From assembly GCF_024345495.1 (NCBI RefSeq), contig NZ_JAGQBF010000016.1, positions 1 to 64,000 of the forward strand: a stretch of 64,000 bases of DNA, written 5' to 3'. Positions within the stretch are counted from its first letter, which is position 1, and every line of letters begins with the position of its first letter. The stretch comes from Synechococcus sp. RedBA-s. GTDB lineage: Bacteria > Cyanobacteriota > Cyanobacteriia > PCC-6307 > Cyanobiaceae. Positions 1 through 8,416 of this stretch are shown here, piece by piece. Both the position numbers and the translations under genes were made by a program. Under the pieces are notes generated by a model. That model saw nothing but the letters and a program-made list of their open reading frames with translations. It was not told the origin of the DNA and searched no databases.

Positions 1-186
1 CACGATGGAGCCGGGTCTGGGGATCCACTGGGGATTGGATTGGTTTCGCAGCCCCAAGCTCCCATGGCTCCCTGCCCACCCCATTGACTGAGACGCATGC
101 TGTTGCAAGGGTTCTCAGACTTGTGTCGGGCAGTCAGGTGAGAAGGTCGTCGGCGGCGGGGTTGGGCTCGGGGGTCTTGGCCATGG

Positions 187-489
187 TCACAGGCTCCTGA
201 TAGCGGCAGCCGCCGCGCTGGCTTGCTCAAGGTTGCTGAAGACGACGAAGGTGCAGCAGCAGCCCGCCTCCAGGAGCCCCAGCGCCGTTGGGTGCGGGCT
301 GTAGGCCGCCAGGGCCTGAGCGATGCCGGAGGTTCCGTGCTGGGCCAGCAGGGCCTGGGGTATGGCCAGCTTCCACCGCCAATGGGTCGGGTTCAGCATC
401 TCAGTTACGTACGGGTCGGCGGTTGGGCGAGTCCTGCGGCGGGCGGTGGCGGTGGGGATGGCTGGGGCTCCGGGTTGAGGTTGGGTCAT
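187..489 (-). CDS. Hypothetical protein, 100 aa
   Basis: I do not recognise this protein. The start at 489 is preferred to an in-frame ATG at 573 because a perfect AGGAGG lies seven bases before it on the reading strand. The N-terminal third is Pro/Thr/Ala/Arg-rich and looks unstructured. The rest could fold, with a hydrophobic stretch (GCCCTFVVF) holding three adjacent cysteines near residue 76. There is no signal peptide or membrane segment. A 16-codon ORF (134-184) follows on the same strand with GGAG before its ATG, but it is too short to call. The gene lies in the scarred left edge of the window next to a DUF1651 remnant and an IS3 fragment, so an accessory origin is likely. Confidence 0.5.
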   Translation of the reverse strand: MTQPQPGAPAIPTATARRRTRPTADPYVTEMLNPTHWRWKLAIPQALLAQHGTSGIAQALAAYSPHPTALGLLEAGCCCTFVVFSNLEQASAAAAAIRSL

Positions 490-560
490 GCGGCCACCTC
501 CTAGGCGGTGCACCGTAGCGGGGCTCCAGGGGGCTGAATACCTGTCCTGGGAGCAGGGGC

Positions 561-713
561 TCAGGTGGTGCATCGGAGTGCCGGGTCGGGCAGGCCCATT
601 AGGTGCTCCAGCTCATCTCTCTTAGTCTCCAACAGGATCGGCCTGAGCCACTCCAGGAAGGCCAGATCACCTGGACTTAGGCGTTGCTTCAGGCGAAGGC
701 GGCTCATGGTCAT
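561..713 (-). CDS. Small hypothetical protein, 50 aa
   Basis: Short ORF with two in-frame ATGs (713 and 707). The second gives MSRLRLKQRLSPGDLAFLEW as its start. The composition is protein-like: a basic N-terminus, then a probable amphipathic helix ending in LETKRDELEHLMGLP. There is no strong Shine-Dalgarno before either ATG. It ends 72 bases before the start of the next gene on the same strand, so the two may be cotranscribed. The family is not recognised. It could also be a chance ORF, but the sequence reads as genuinely coding. Confidence 0.4.
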   Translation of the reverse strand: MTMSRLRLKQRLSPGDLAFLEWLRPILLETKRDELEHLMGLPDPALRCTT

Positions 714-940
714 CAGTGGCGACAGCTGAGAGTGTTCCCCGCTCGGCCGCCGTTCAGCACCAGGGAGTCAGCGATGGCTGCTGGCTGCTGAGCGTCGGCG
801 GAGCCCCGCCAGAGGGCCAGGGGCTGCGCCAGGACGGAGGCCTCGATCACAGTCAGGCCTGCAGGGGCCAGCCGTGAGGCGGGTGCTGAAGGAGCTGCTT
901 GCGGTGCTTGACCGCACCAGCCCCGATGGGGTGATCTGAG

Positions 941-1205
941 CTACCACTGGGCCTCCACCCGCCTCCAGCCCGCCTGGAGAAGCTTCTGCCACTGCTCCGA
1001 TCGCTCGCTTGCGGGAAAGCCTCTCCCGCCGCTTCAGCAGGGCTGTCTGACCCGGGATCGGCTCCCCACGGTCGATGAGGACGTAGGCCTCGTAGCGGGC
1101 AGTGTGGTCACGGTGGAAGCGGAGGACATTGCGGCCATTGAGCTCCTGCAGCCATCCATCCATCCATTGGTGCGAGAGCCGAATGGACCGCGTGATCGAC
1201 GGCAA
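941..1205 (-). pseudogene. DUF1651 family protein, frameshifted
   Basis: Residues after the start read WLQELNGRNVLRFHRDHTAR, then VLIDRGEPIPG and ALLKRRERLSR, which is the layout of the small picocyanobacterial DUF1651 family. The typical family ending (a Trp-rich helix, then GWRRVEAQW) is present but in another frame, running to a TAG at 941-943. The frame is lost near 1010, just after the ALLKRRERLSR block. The function of DUF1651 is unknown. Its presence supports a marine or freshwater Synechococcus/Cyanobium host. The long open frame continuing to 768 is the out-of-frame tail and is not coding. Confidence 0.6.
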
Positions 1206-1252
1206 TCTCTTGGATCGTCTTGCGGTCAGTGATCGAATCTATGGCGCCACTG

Positions 1253-1365
1253 GCCCTGAACTAGGGCTGTGTGTGCGGCGCATGCTCATCGATGGGAGCC
1301 CCTTCTCAGGGGCGGTGCCCCGCCTGAGAGGTTAACGATAGGGGCTGTGTAGAAATACAAGTCCA
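1253..1365 (-). mobile_element. IS3-family terminal fragment
   Basis: This stretch matches the right end of the IS3 element at 15.3-16.6 kb: the 5' start of orfA with the same GGGAGCCCCTTCTCAGG run, then GTTAAC and the terminal repeat. The element-inward side has diverged and the rest of the element is absent. It is a solo end left by an old insertion or a deletion. The match is by eye, so the boundaries are approximate. Confidence 0.65.
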
Positions 1366-1673
1366 GCATAGTTTGCCCTGATGTTCGCATGCTTGATGAA
1401 GAATTGTTTGGCCAATTTGTCGGCTGGCCTCCTCCATATTTTGCATGGGGAATCAGACATTGGGGAAGCTCGTTGCTGCTCTGAATTCAGGGTTGAGTGG
1501 GAGGCATAAGTATCTGCACTCCACTCGCTTAAATGTGGGCAGGGGCGTATAGCGACCCAGACGGCAGACTATCAAGTAATGTGACGATGGTAGGGAGAAT
1601 TGATCAAATTGAACGTCTTACTTTTGGAGGACAATGCTAGAGACTTGAAACATTAGAAAAGAAATGGAACACC
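1366..1673. other. Intergenic leader before the LodA-like gene
   Basis: About 300 bases, AT-richer than the flanking genes and without a plausible ORF. A GGAGG at 1626-1630 is too far from the ATG at 1674 to serve it. I see no clear operator or terminator. The promoter of the quinoprotein operon should lie here. Confidence 0.4.
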
Positions 1674-4235
1674 ATGCTGGTCTCCCGCAGAACGTTTCTG
1701 AAAATCGGCACAGCTGGAGTGGGGGTGATGATCACAGGCTCGGGTCAATTGGCCCGTGCAGCGGGCACCCAATCTTTGATCACTCGCGTCAGCGCTGCTT
1801 GCCAGCGACTCGCACCCCAAGGATGGCAACAGTTGCTGCTGGAGGCAACTGATGGTCAACTGAACATTGGTTCCACGAACCTAAAGGATGAGCTAACCAA
1901 GCCGTTACAGATTGACCGGACAGTACCGGGCTTTGGCGATTTCAATCTCTCTGCCAAGCGAGCGATTGAACCTGGGTTCCCCGATCGCAGTCTGCTGTAC
2001 CACGCCTTCGCGTCGCCAGCTGTGGTGGCTGGTCGCAACGGACTCCAACTAAAGAGCTTTCCGACACTGGCCGAGATCGAGGCAGTTTTGAATTATGTGT
2101 ATGGCGTGAATCCTCCAACGATGGATATCCTGCGTCGGCGCGCCGCCGGACGGCCGCTGGGCATCGTGGCTTTTGCCCTGCAGTATGAGGACGGACCTGA
2201 TTCCGTTCATGGTACCCATGCGGAACTTTGCTTTGCCCGTGCTGGTATCGCAAGGCTGGGCAACATTGAACCGTTCTACGACTCACGCAGCAGGAGCTTT
2301 TTATCACTCGATCCCGCGAGGCCCTTTGATTTCCGGGTCATGCCGCGACAGTTCGCGCCCTACCTGGCCATTCAGATGAGTGGTTCGGACGTGGAACGAG
2401 AGCAGTTTGGGCCCCAGGATGCGTTGAAAAGTGTGGACGGTGATCTTAAGTTTTGGGTGCCGATTCACAAGCTGTTCGATGGTCGCGAATGCCTAGCAGG
2501 TCTCGACTTGGACGTCACACTCGAGCGGGGACTGCGCAACGACGCATTGGCCATGTTCCACAAGTGGCTGATGGTGCAGGGCTTAATGAACAATTGGTCG
2601 GGCGATGACCTGGAGAACTATCCGTTCCTAATCAAGGACGAGTCCATCGGCTCGTTGTCACAAAAGTCTGATTATGGTGCAGGGCTACTGATACCGCGAC
2701 CGCAACCCTTGACCAGCGAGGCCCGCTACAAAGGTCAGTTGCTGACCTTCCCAGTGGATGGTAGTTACACTGAGGACTCCGAAAATATACAACTATCATC
2801 ACTGCAGGTGCTACCAGCTCCCCCATCTGGCCTGCCAAGGTATGGCATTAAGGACGCAGCGCAGGATTCGCAGCGGCCCGCTCCAGGCTTTACCAATATT
2901 CGCCATCGTGTGCTGCCGGGAGGGCATGTCCAAAACCTCAATGACCAGCCCAAATTGAAAGAGATTATTAAAGAGGGAGGCTACAATACGCTGCATTATA
3001 CAGATGGAGCTGGCGATGGTTGGATTGAGGCAAAGTGCTCCCAGTTGACGGGTCTTGTTGATGCGAATATTCCTGCCTATTGCATGGTTGGACTGCCAGA
3101 CTTTTTCCCCAAGGTGAAACAAAGAGATCTTATGCTGTGGTGGAATCAAGACGTGCCGAAGCCGATTCGTGACGCACTCTGGGCGATCCCCCCGCTGGCG
3201 TTATCGCAGACGCGAATTGCTGCCAACATTACGCTTCCCATTGGATTCAGCATCAATGATGTGACCGTGACAGCAATGATTACCCAGCCGGATAGGACCA
3301 CCTCACCCGGCAGTGCGATCAAGGCCAGAGCGGGTGCCGTGCAGACGCCGAACGGTCCATTGAGACGGGGAAAGACAGGGATGCCTGATGGCGCGGCAGG
3401 GGTCTTTGATCCCGGTTGGGAGACAAGCCAAGGCATCTACTTTTCTTCTCCGTCTGAGCAGACGCCGCTACAGAAATTCCTTGCAGGTTATGCTCTAGGT
3501 TCGCCGTTTATTGAAGATGCCAAACTTTGCGCCGCCCTGGGTGCCTATTGGCCAGGTGTGGCGCCGGACTCCACACGCGTGTTCCAACCAGACAAGCAGA
3601 TTTCTGGAAATGTCTATCCATACCCCACCATTGCCCCGCTCACCGATCAGGAGATCGGCAGCGCCCCTTTGCCAAATGGTCAGTTCATGCCCTGGGATGG
3701 CGTGCGCGGTCCCGATCTGAAGTTCCGCGTCATTTCAGGCCAGCGCCATGCCGTTTATACCGATGCGTGGCGGACGGACTACATCGACTTGGCCGGTACC
3801 ATGACCGCCGCATTGACGTCGCAGATTGATCTTGCGGAGTACAAAGCCCGTATCTTGGCAATGGAGGCCGTGTACTGGGGCCTTGGCATTCACGACACTG
3901 AATTCAAAGATGGAGTTGATCTAACCGCAACAGAGAAAATTTTGTCGGTAAAGGCGAAATGGGCTGTACTTTCGTTCCGCAACGCAGTTGAAAGTGACAA
4001 GGACGCGATAGTTGCAGCCGCAGCTAGTTCCGCAGCCAGTTGGCAGGTCAATGGTCCTAAATTGTATTTCTTCCATGTTTATCGCTGGGAAGGAAAGGAA
4101 TTCACTGATCCTAGTGATATGCGCAAGGTCCTCGTCAAGGTTGTCGAAGAGGCCACCGCTTACGTTTCAGGCACTGACATTCTGATCAAGCGTGAAGGCC
4201 AGCCATGGAAGCTCGACACCTCGATGCCGATGTGA
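1674..4235 (+). CDS. LodA/GoxA-like CTQ quinoprotein oxidase with Tat signal
   Basis: 853 residues, near the 700-850 usual for LodA-like amino-acid oxidases. Family members oxidise free or peptide amino acids, releasing H2O2 and ammonia, using a cysteine tryptophylquinone built from one Cys and one Trp of the same chain. The block KLCAALGAYWPGVAPDSTR with Cys619, followed by MPWDGVRG with Trp674, fits the cofactor pair (55 apart here, 65 in Marinomonas LodA, from memory). FWVPIHKLFDGREC is another family-like block. The N-terminus carries a twin-arginine signal, SRRTFLK at residues 4-10, then a hydrophobic run to ARA, implying folded export. The next gene overlaps it and encodes the matching flavoprotein needed for cofactor maturation. 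The substrate cannot be read from sequence. No strong Shine-Dalgarno is seen. Confidence 0.8.
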   Translation: MLVSRRTFLKIGTAGVGVMITGSGQLARAAGTQSLITRVSAACQRLAPQGWQQLLLEATDGQLNIGSTNLKDELTKPLQIDRTVPGFGDFNLSAKRAIEPGFPDRSLLYHAFASPAVVAGRNGLQLKSFPTLAEIEAVLNYVYGVNPPTMDILRRRAAGRPLGIVAFALQYEDGPDSVHGTHAELCFARAGIARLGNIEPFYDSRSRSFLSLDPARPFDFRVMPRQFAPYLAIQMSGSDVEREQFGPQDALKSVDGDLKFWVPIHKLFDGRECLAGLDLDVTLERGLRNDALAMFHKWLMVQGLMNNWSGDDLENYPFLIKDESIGSLSQKSDYGAGLLIPRPQPLTSEARYKGQLLTFPVDGSYTEDSENIQLSSLQVLPAPPSGLPRYGIKDAAQDSQRPAPGFTNIRHRVLPGGHVQNLNDQPKLKEIIKEGGYNTLHYTDGAGDGWIEAKCSQLTGLVDANIPAYCMVGLPDFFPKVKQRDLMLWWNQDVPKPIRDALWAIPPLALSQTRIAANITLPIGFSINDVTVTAMITQPDRTTSPGSAIKARAGAVQTPNGPLRRGKTGMPDGAAGVFDPGWETSQGIYFSSPSEQTPLQKFLAGYALGSPFIEDAKLCAALGAYWPGVAPDSTRVFQPDKQISGNVYPYPTIAPLTDQEIGSAPLPNGQFMPWDGVRGPDLKFRVISGQRHAVYTDAWRTDYIDLAGTMTAALTSQIDLAEYKARILAMEAVYWGLGIHDTEFKDGVDLTATEKILSVKAKWAVLSFRNAVESDKDAIVAAAASSAASWQVNGPKLYFFHVYRWEGKEFTDPSDMRKVLVKVVEEATAYVSGTDILIKREGQPWKLDTSMPM

Positions 4236-5254
4236 TTGTGGTTGGAGGCGGGCCTGGGGGCGCCTCGGCGGCCATCGCCTGCGCCACCCGTGGGCTAAAG
4301 GTTTGCCTGCTCGAGCGCAGTCGCAAGGCGGAAGAACGGCCAGGGGAAACATTGCACCCTGGAGTGGAGCCATTGCTGTCCCAGCTGGGCGTGGGCGACC
4401 GCTTGGAGTCGGTGGTTGGTGCGCGTCATCCGGGGATTTGGGTAGATTGGGGCAAACAGCGTCGCTTCGTGGCCTTTGGCGGCGATGCCGTTGGTCCTTG
4501 GAGCGGCTATCAGGTCAGGCGTGCCGAATTCGACGCGTTGTTACTGGCCCGTGCCGCTGAGGTGGGTGTCGTGATCAAGCGGCCCTGCGCGGTCACGGGT
4601 GTGTGTCCGTCGGATGGGCGCAGACACGGGGTCCTGACCAGCGCTGGGCCTCTGACGGCAAGGATGCTGGTCGATGCGACCGGACGTGCGCGCGCTCTGT
4701 GCCGCATGCGTGGCCTGGCGTGCCCCGCGTATTCATCACGGCTCGTTGCCAACTATGGGTACGTAGGTGGTTCCTGTCCGGTCCGCGACGACGCACCGGC
4801 GCTTGTGGGCGATGCCTTTGGCTGGACGTGGACGGCGATGGTCCGCCCGGGCCTGTATCAATGGACGCGACTGTCCTTCAGCGGGCCTATTGATCCATAC
4901 TGGATGCCGGAGGAGTTTCAGGGACTACCTATCCTCAGGAGAACTCGTGGAGTCGATGTGAGCTGGAGGATGCCGTCCAGAGTGGCTCACGACGGTTGGT
5001 TTCTGGTTGGTGATGCGGCGGCCACGCTGGATCCGGCGTCCTCCCACGGGGTGCTGCGATCAATCATGTCCGGCATGATGGCGGGTCACCTCATTGGAGC
5101 TGTTTTGGCAGGCACGGCTCCTGAGAGTGAAGCGGCTCGGGCTTATCACGACTGGGTCGCACAATGGTTCCAGGCTGACTTGGCCAGGATGAAAACGTTC
5201 TATGCCGATTTAGGTGTCTCGGTGTTGGCAGGTCCAGATTCAGCTCACGAGTGA
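4205..5254 (+). CDS. LodB-like FAD-dependent modifying oxidoreductase
   Basis: 349 residues of the FAD monooxygenase/tryptophan-halogenase fold. The dinucleotide-binding loop VIVVGGGPGGASAA is at the N-terminus, a GETLHPG block lies near residue 50, a DATGRAR block in the middle, and the second FAD motif GWFLVGDAAATLDP near residue 270. In LodA systems the partner LodB hydroxylates the tryptophan to start cysteine tryptophylquinone formation in the cytoplasm. That role is inferred here from the 31-base overlap with the upstream LodA-like gene. There is no signal peptide, consistent with acting before Tat export of the partner. Taken alone the sequence could be another class A flavin monooxygenase, but the operon context makes the LodB role the best call. 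Confidence 0.8.
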   Translation: MEARHLDADVIVVGGGPGGASAAIACATRGLKVCLLERSRKAEERPGETLHPGVEPLLSQLGVGDRLESVVGARHPGIWVDWGKQRRFVAFGGDAVGPWSGYQVRRAEFDALLLARAAEVGVVIKRPCAVTGVCPSDGRRHGVLTSAGPLTARMLVDATGRARALCRMRGLACPAYSSRLVANYGYVGGSCPVRDDAPALVGDAFGWTWTAMVRPGLYQWTRLSFSGPIDPYWMPEEFQGLPILRRTRGVDVSWRMPSRVAHDGWFLVGDAAATLDPASSHGVLRSIMSGMMAGHLIGAVLAGTAPESEAARAYHDWVAQWFQADLARMKTFYADLGVSVLAGPDSAHE

Positions 5255-5334
5255 ACGCAAAGCGACTGAGGCTGTTTGATCTTGAATCGGCTTCGTGGCC
5301 AGTGCTCTCAACAAGGAAGCTGCGATCCAGAAGA

Positions 5335-5546
5335 ATGCCAAGTGTGACGGTGCCAATGCGATCAAGCCTTAGGGGTGCGCTTGCACTGTCCATTTGGGTC
5401 CTGTTCGCTGTCGGCCCAGCCGTGGCGGCCACACTCATCTCAGTCGGTGATGGCGACACGCTGCGGGTGCTTGATGGCGTCCAGAAAGTGACGATCCTCC
5501 TAGCCTGCATCGCCGCCCCGGAGATGGTCCAGGCTCCCTATGGCGC
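5335..5546 (+). pseudogene. Thermonuclease (SNase-like), N-terminal fragment
   Basis: The start reads as a signal peptide (MRSSLRGALALSIWVLF then PAVAA) followed by the opening of a staphylococcal-nuclease domain: ATLISVGDGDTLRVLDG, then ILLACIAAPEMVQAPYG. GDGDTLRV and the ACI-APE block hold conserved calcium-site and catalytic-region residues, although the usual IDAPE has become IAAPE. Homology stops abruptly after PYG near 5546. The rest of the domain resumes at 8417. ATG 5335 and ATG 5356 are both possible starts. The intact gene would encode a secreted nuclease. Confidence 0.8.
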
Positions 5547-6461
5547 CCTGCTCCCACGACGAACTGCCTTCATGACCTCACGGATCGCGTTGATTACCAG
5601 TTGAGGCTGCTCCTTGTGAATGTCGTGGCCGCTGTTGGTGTTGCTGATGTGTTTCGCCTGAGGCACGAGTTCGGCGAGCCGCTTCTGAGCCTTTTTTTGT
5701 GCGGCATCGGTCACGTAGCCGAAGTCCGGCGGTACATCAGCCGGGAGCAGGCCCGCAGCAATCATGGACGGCAATTGCGGGCCCCAGGCACGGTCGGCGG
5801 ACAGGACGATCAGCGGGAGTGAACGTAGCCCTGAGGCTGCGCGGATCTGGTCGAAGCTGTGGTCTGGATCGATTCGTTCCAAGGCTGGGTACAGGAGCAG
5901 GCTTTCCCGAATCTCGCCTTCCATCAGTCTTCGCTGGATCGACCACTGCTCAGGCGTTTCCGCATCCCGAAGCCCTTCAGCGAGAGCGTCGACGAGAACG
6001 AGACCAGAGACTTCTTTGGGATAGGTGCTCGCATAAAGCCTGACGACCAGACCTCCATACGAGTGCCCGACTAGCACGTACGGTCCGGCCTCACCACTGA
6101 CGTTCAGCAGTGCATGCAAATCCGCCACCGCATCAGCCGCTGTGGTGGGTTGCGGAACCGGATCGCTGCGGCTCGGCTTCTCACCGACCGGCGTTCCGGG
6201 GCGGTCATAAGCACACACCCGGGTGACTTTCGAGACCCCTGAGAAGACTGTCGGTTCTGATCGCTTCGTGCTTTTCCAATCCTCGGTGGAACCCTTGAGG
6301 CCGGCCACCAGCACGACAACCGGGGAACCCGTGCCCCGGCACTCCATATACATCTTGCGGCCGCCACCGATGGTGACCAGGCCGGCAATGTCGGCGTTCG
6401 CCATAGCCAGGGTGCCGGCGCTAGCGGCGACGAGAAGAACAGGCAACGGGTTCACGGCCAA
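5538..6461 (-). CDS. Secreted alpha/beta hydrolase
   Basis: 307 residues with an N-terminal signal-like stretch (PLPVLLVAASAGTLAMANA). The nucleophile elbow GHSYGG lies near residue 130, an oxyanion-region block VVVLVAGLKGS near 50, and the probable catalytic His in SGHDIHKEQP near 285. The substrate is unknown, as the fold covers esterases, lipases and haloperoxidase-like enzymes. Its first 10 bases overlap the end of the upstream protease gene, so the two form an operon. The last residues (RRGSRAP, stop at 5538) are read from the antisense of the broken nuclease gene, so the native C-terminus was probably lost or altered when the segment inserted. AT-richer than the core chromosome. Confidence 0.8.
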   Translation of the reverse strand: MAVNPLPVLLVAASAGTLAMANADIAGLVTIGGGRKMYMECRGTGSPVVVLVAGLKGSTEDWKSTKRSEPTVFSGVSKVTRVCAYDRPGTPVGEKPSRSDPVPQPTTAADAVADLHALLNVSGEAGPYVLVGHSYGGLVVRLYASTYPKEVSGLVLVDALAEGLRDAETPEQWSIQRRLMEGEIRESLLLYPALERIDPDHSFDQIRAASGLRSLPLIVLSADRAWGPQLPSMIAAGLLPADVPPDFGYVTDAAQKKAQKRLAELVPQAKHISNTNSGHDIHKEQPQLVINAIREVMKAVRRGSRAP

Positions 6462-7798
6462 GCTCGCACGACATTGGATGGCAGCTTCTGCTGCAGGAGA
6501 AGCTGCATCGCCTGAAAATCAAATGTCACCGCATAGGGCTTGAAGAAATCATGGCCAACCATGCCAGCAAGCTGGAAGTCAAATGTGTTTTGCCAAGGAA
6601 ACGGACCATCGTAGAGACCGGCAACGTTTTTTTGCTGTATTTTGCCGAGGGAGACTTGCCGCACCGTATACGGCACGATTCTCAGTGATCCACCACCGCC
6701 AGCCCCTTGGTAGGCCTTGGTCTCCTCCAGTTTGATTCCCGCTTCCTTGATCACTGACTCTGCCAGTTTGACCCCTGCTCCCGTCAGTCCGGTATCAATG
6801 AAGAGGAGCGTGGGTGGAAGGCTATCCACACGGCCCCAGGCCACCATGAAGTGATCACCGGCTATCCAGAACGGGATGGCGACCATCTTGCCGGATGAGG
6901 AAGCCGCCAACTGGTCACGACTTTCTTCACTTTTACGGCGCAGTACAAGCTCACCTTTCGGATAGTCCAGGGTCGCCAGGAAGTGATAGAAGAGGGTGGT
7001 GCCGATGATTCCATCAATCCGCTTCACGCCTAAGTCCTGGGAGAGTTGACGCAGGGCAAGTGTTGAAACTGGCAGGTTCTTGATGGTCCAATTCCCGAGG
7101 CTGAGTGACTCGATCCGCCCCAGCTGAACCTCTCCATGCTGTCCGCCCGAGAAGGTTCCTTGCACGACCCCGAACGGCTTCATGCCCAGCTCCCTGGCAA
7201 AGTCCCTGTCGAGCGTGACCTCCGAAGCACCGGTATCAACGAAGAAGGTGACGGCGTCACCGCCGTTGACGCGCACGCTGACTACCGGCAGTGGATCGGT
7301 TTTCACGAACGGTAGTCGCGTGCTTTGGCCAGAGCCATGTAGTTCATAGGGCTTTTGATCCTTGAAACTCTCCAGCAACGCAATGTTCAGTGTTGGATAC
7401 TGCGACGTCAGCAGCTTGTTGGTGCTGACGTCGACGCCGTTCAAGGAAGCTGCCGCCTCTTGGAATTCGCCGCCGCGATAGAAGACTGCGGCCAGCATGA
7501 CCTTGGCCTCGTCGTCATCTGGCCTAAGTGCAATTGCTTTCGTCAACCACTTCTGTGCATCGTCAAGCCGGTTGGAAAGAATTGCGATACGTGCCAACTG
7601 GAGCGTTGCGTAATAGTCCTGCGAGTTTTCAGATGCCTTGAGCGCGTAAAGCTTGCTAGCTTCGGCAAACTTCCCAGACTGGAACAGCTGAGTTGCGGTA
7701 TGGATTTCTGGTGGACTTGTTTGGGATGATGCTTCCTGTGAGCAGCTACTCAAGCCAAGGATCAGGGCAAGTGCAATGGACATCCTGGCGGCGTTCAT
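6452..7798 (-). CDS. TPR lipoprotein with two retropepsin-like aspartyl protease domains
   Basis: 448 residues. A lipobox (LSSC, Cys19) predicts a lipid-anchored envelope protein. Residues about 30-130 form tetratricopeptide-like helices (FAEASKLYALKA; LDDAQKWLTKAIALRPDD). Two aspartyl-protease motifs follow: FVDTGAS near residue 188 and FIDTGLT near 333, each with a downstream hydrophobic-GG/GHD flap-type segment (IDGIIGTTLFYHF; MVGHDFFKPY). This is a single-chain, double-domain retropepsin-like protein, a layout common in Gram-negative envelope proteins of unknown substrate. GAGGG precedes the ATG at 7798. It overlaps the hydrolase by 10 bases. The pair lies inside the disrupted nuclease gene, which points to horizontal arrival. 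Confidence 0.8.
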   Translation of the reverse strand: MNAARMSIALALILGLSSCSQEASSQTSPPEIHTATQLFQSGKFAEASKLYALKASENSQDYYATLQLARIAILSNRLDDAQKWLTKAIALRPDDDEAKVMLAAVFYRGGEFQEAAASLNGVDVSTNKLLTSQYPTLNIALLESFKDQKPYELHGSGQSTRLPFVKTDPLPVVSVRVNGGDAVTFFVDTGASEVTLDRDFARELGMKPFGVVQGTFSGGQHGEVQLGRIESLSLGNWTIKNLPVSTLALRQLSQDLGVKRIDGIIGTTLFYHFLATLDYPKGELVLRRKSEESRDQLAASSSGKMVAIPFWIAGDHFMVAWGRVDSLPPTLLFIDTGLTGAGVKLAESVIKEAGIKLEETKAYQGAGGGGSLRIVPYTVRQVSLGKIQQKNVAGLYDGPFPWQNTFDFQLAGMVGHDFFKPYAVTFDFQAMQLLLQQKLPSNVVRAWP

Positions 7799-8054
7799 GT
7801 CAGCCCTCGCGATACGAGATTCTGGTTATAGCGTAAGACAAAAGGTATCAGAAGCAGCGCATCGGGTCGATTTTCTCGCCAGCGCCCCACGGCTGCTCGT
7901 AATCCGCAAAGCTCCCCAAAACCGTGTTTACCGCTGCCTGGGCTTTTGCAGTGATGGTGCTGCTGAGCGATGCGATCAGTTCCACCGCTCACTGCTCTAC
8001 CGCTACCGCACGCTGCCAGCTATTCACCACCATTCGGCTCAGCCGCTGCGCGAG
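7799..8054. other. Non-coding upstream region
   Basis: About 250 bases between the lipoprotein start and the ISAs1 remnant. No convincing ORF, operator or terminator is visible. The promoter for the protease-hydrolase operon should be here. Confidence 0.3.
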
Positions 8055-8340
8055 CAGGGCTGATTCAAAATTTCAGCAAGGGCTTGGCTCCGGCTGTCGC
8101 CGCGCCATCACCAGTAGCGCCGTGATGTCGTGGGTTACGGCCTGCATGCCGGCTCGGATCGACTGAAATTCAGCCAGCCGCAGCAGGTTCAAAGCCGCTG
8201 TCCGCAGTGTCGTCATTGCGCCAGCACCATTATCCCGGTAGCGATGGGTGTCCTCGTGCAGCTGGGTGTCACGAATCCAGTGCCAGCCCACAATGCTCCA
8301 GCGATCCCGCCTGCTCCCGCTGCAGCAGCTGCTCAAACGT
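8055..8340 (-). mobile_element. ISAs1-family remnant (transposase C-terminus plus end)
   Basis: Begins with a terminal-repeat variant (CAGGGCTGATTCAAA at 8055) and runs into the C-terminal part of an ISAs1 transposase on the reverse strand: RWSIVGWHWIRDTQLHEDTH, then GNGAGAMTTLRTAALNLLRL and SIRAGMQAVTHDITALL. The N-terminal part with the DDE Asp residues is absent, so it cannot move by itself. It closely matches the same segment of the fuller copy at 62630-63881 and another remnant at 28150. It marks one edge of the segment splitting the nuclease gene. Confidence 0.85.
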
Positions 8341-8416
8341 GCGGCAGCCGGGAGATGGTGATCGCCTCTTGGGCTGTTGTTGCTGCCGGGGAGCCCTCGG
8401 CCGGTGGTGGGCTGCG

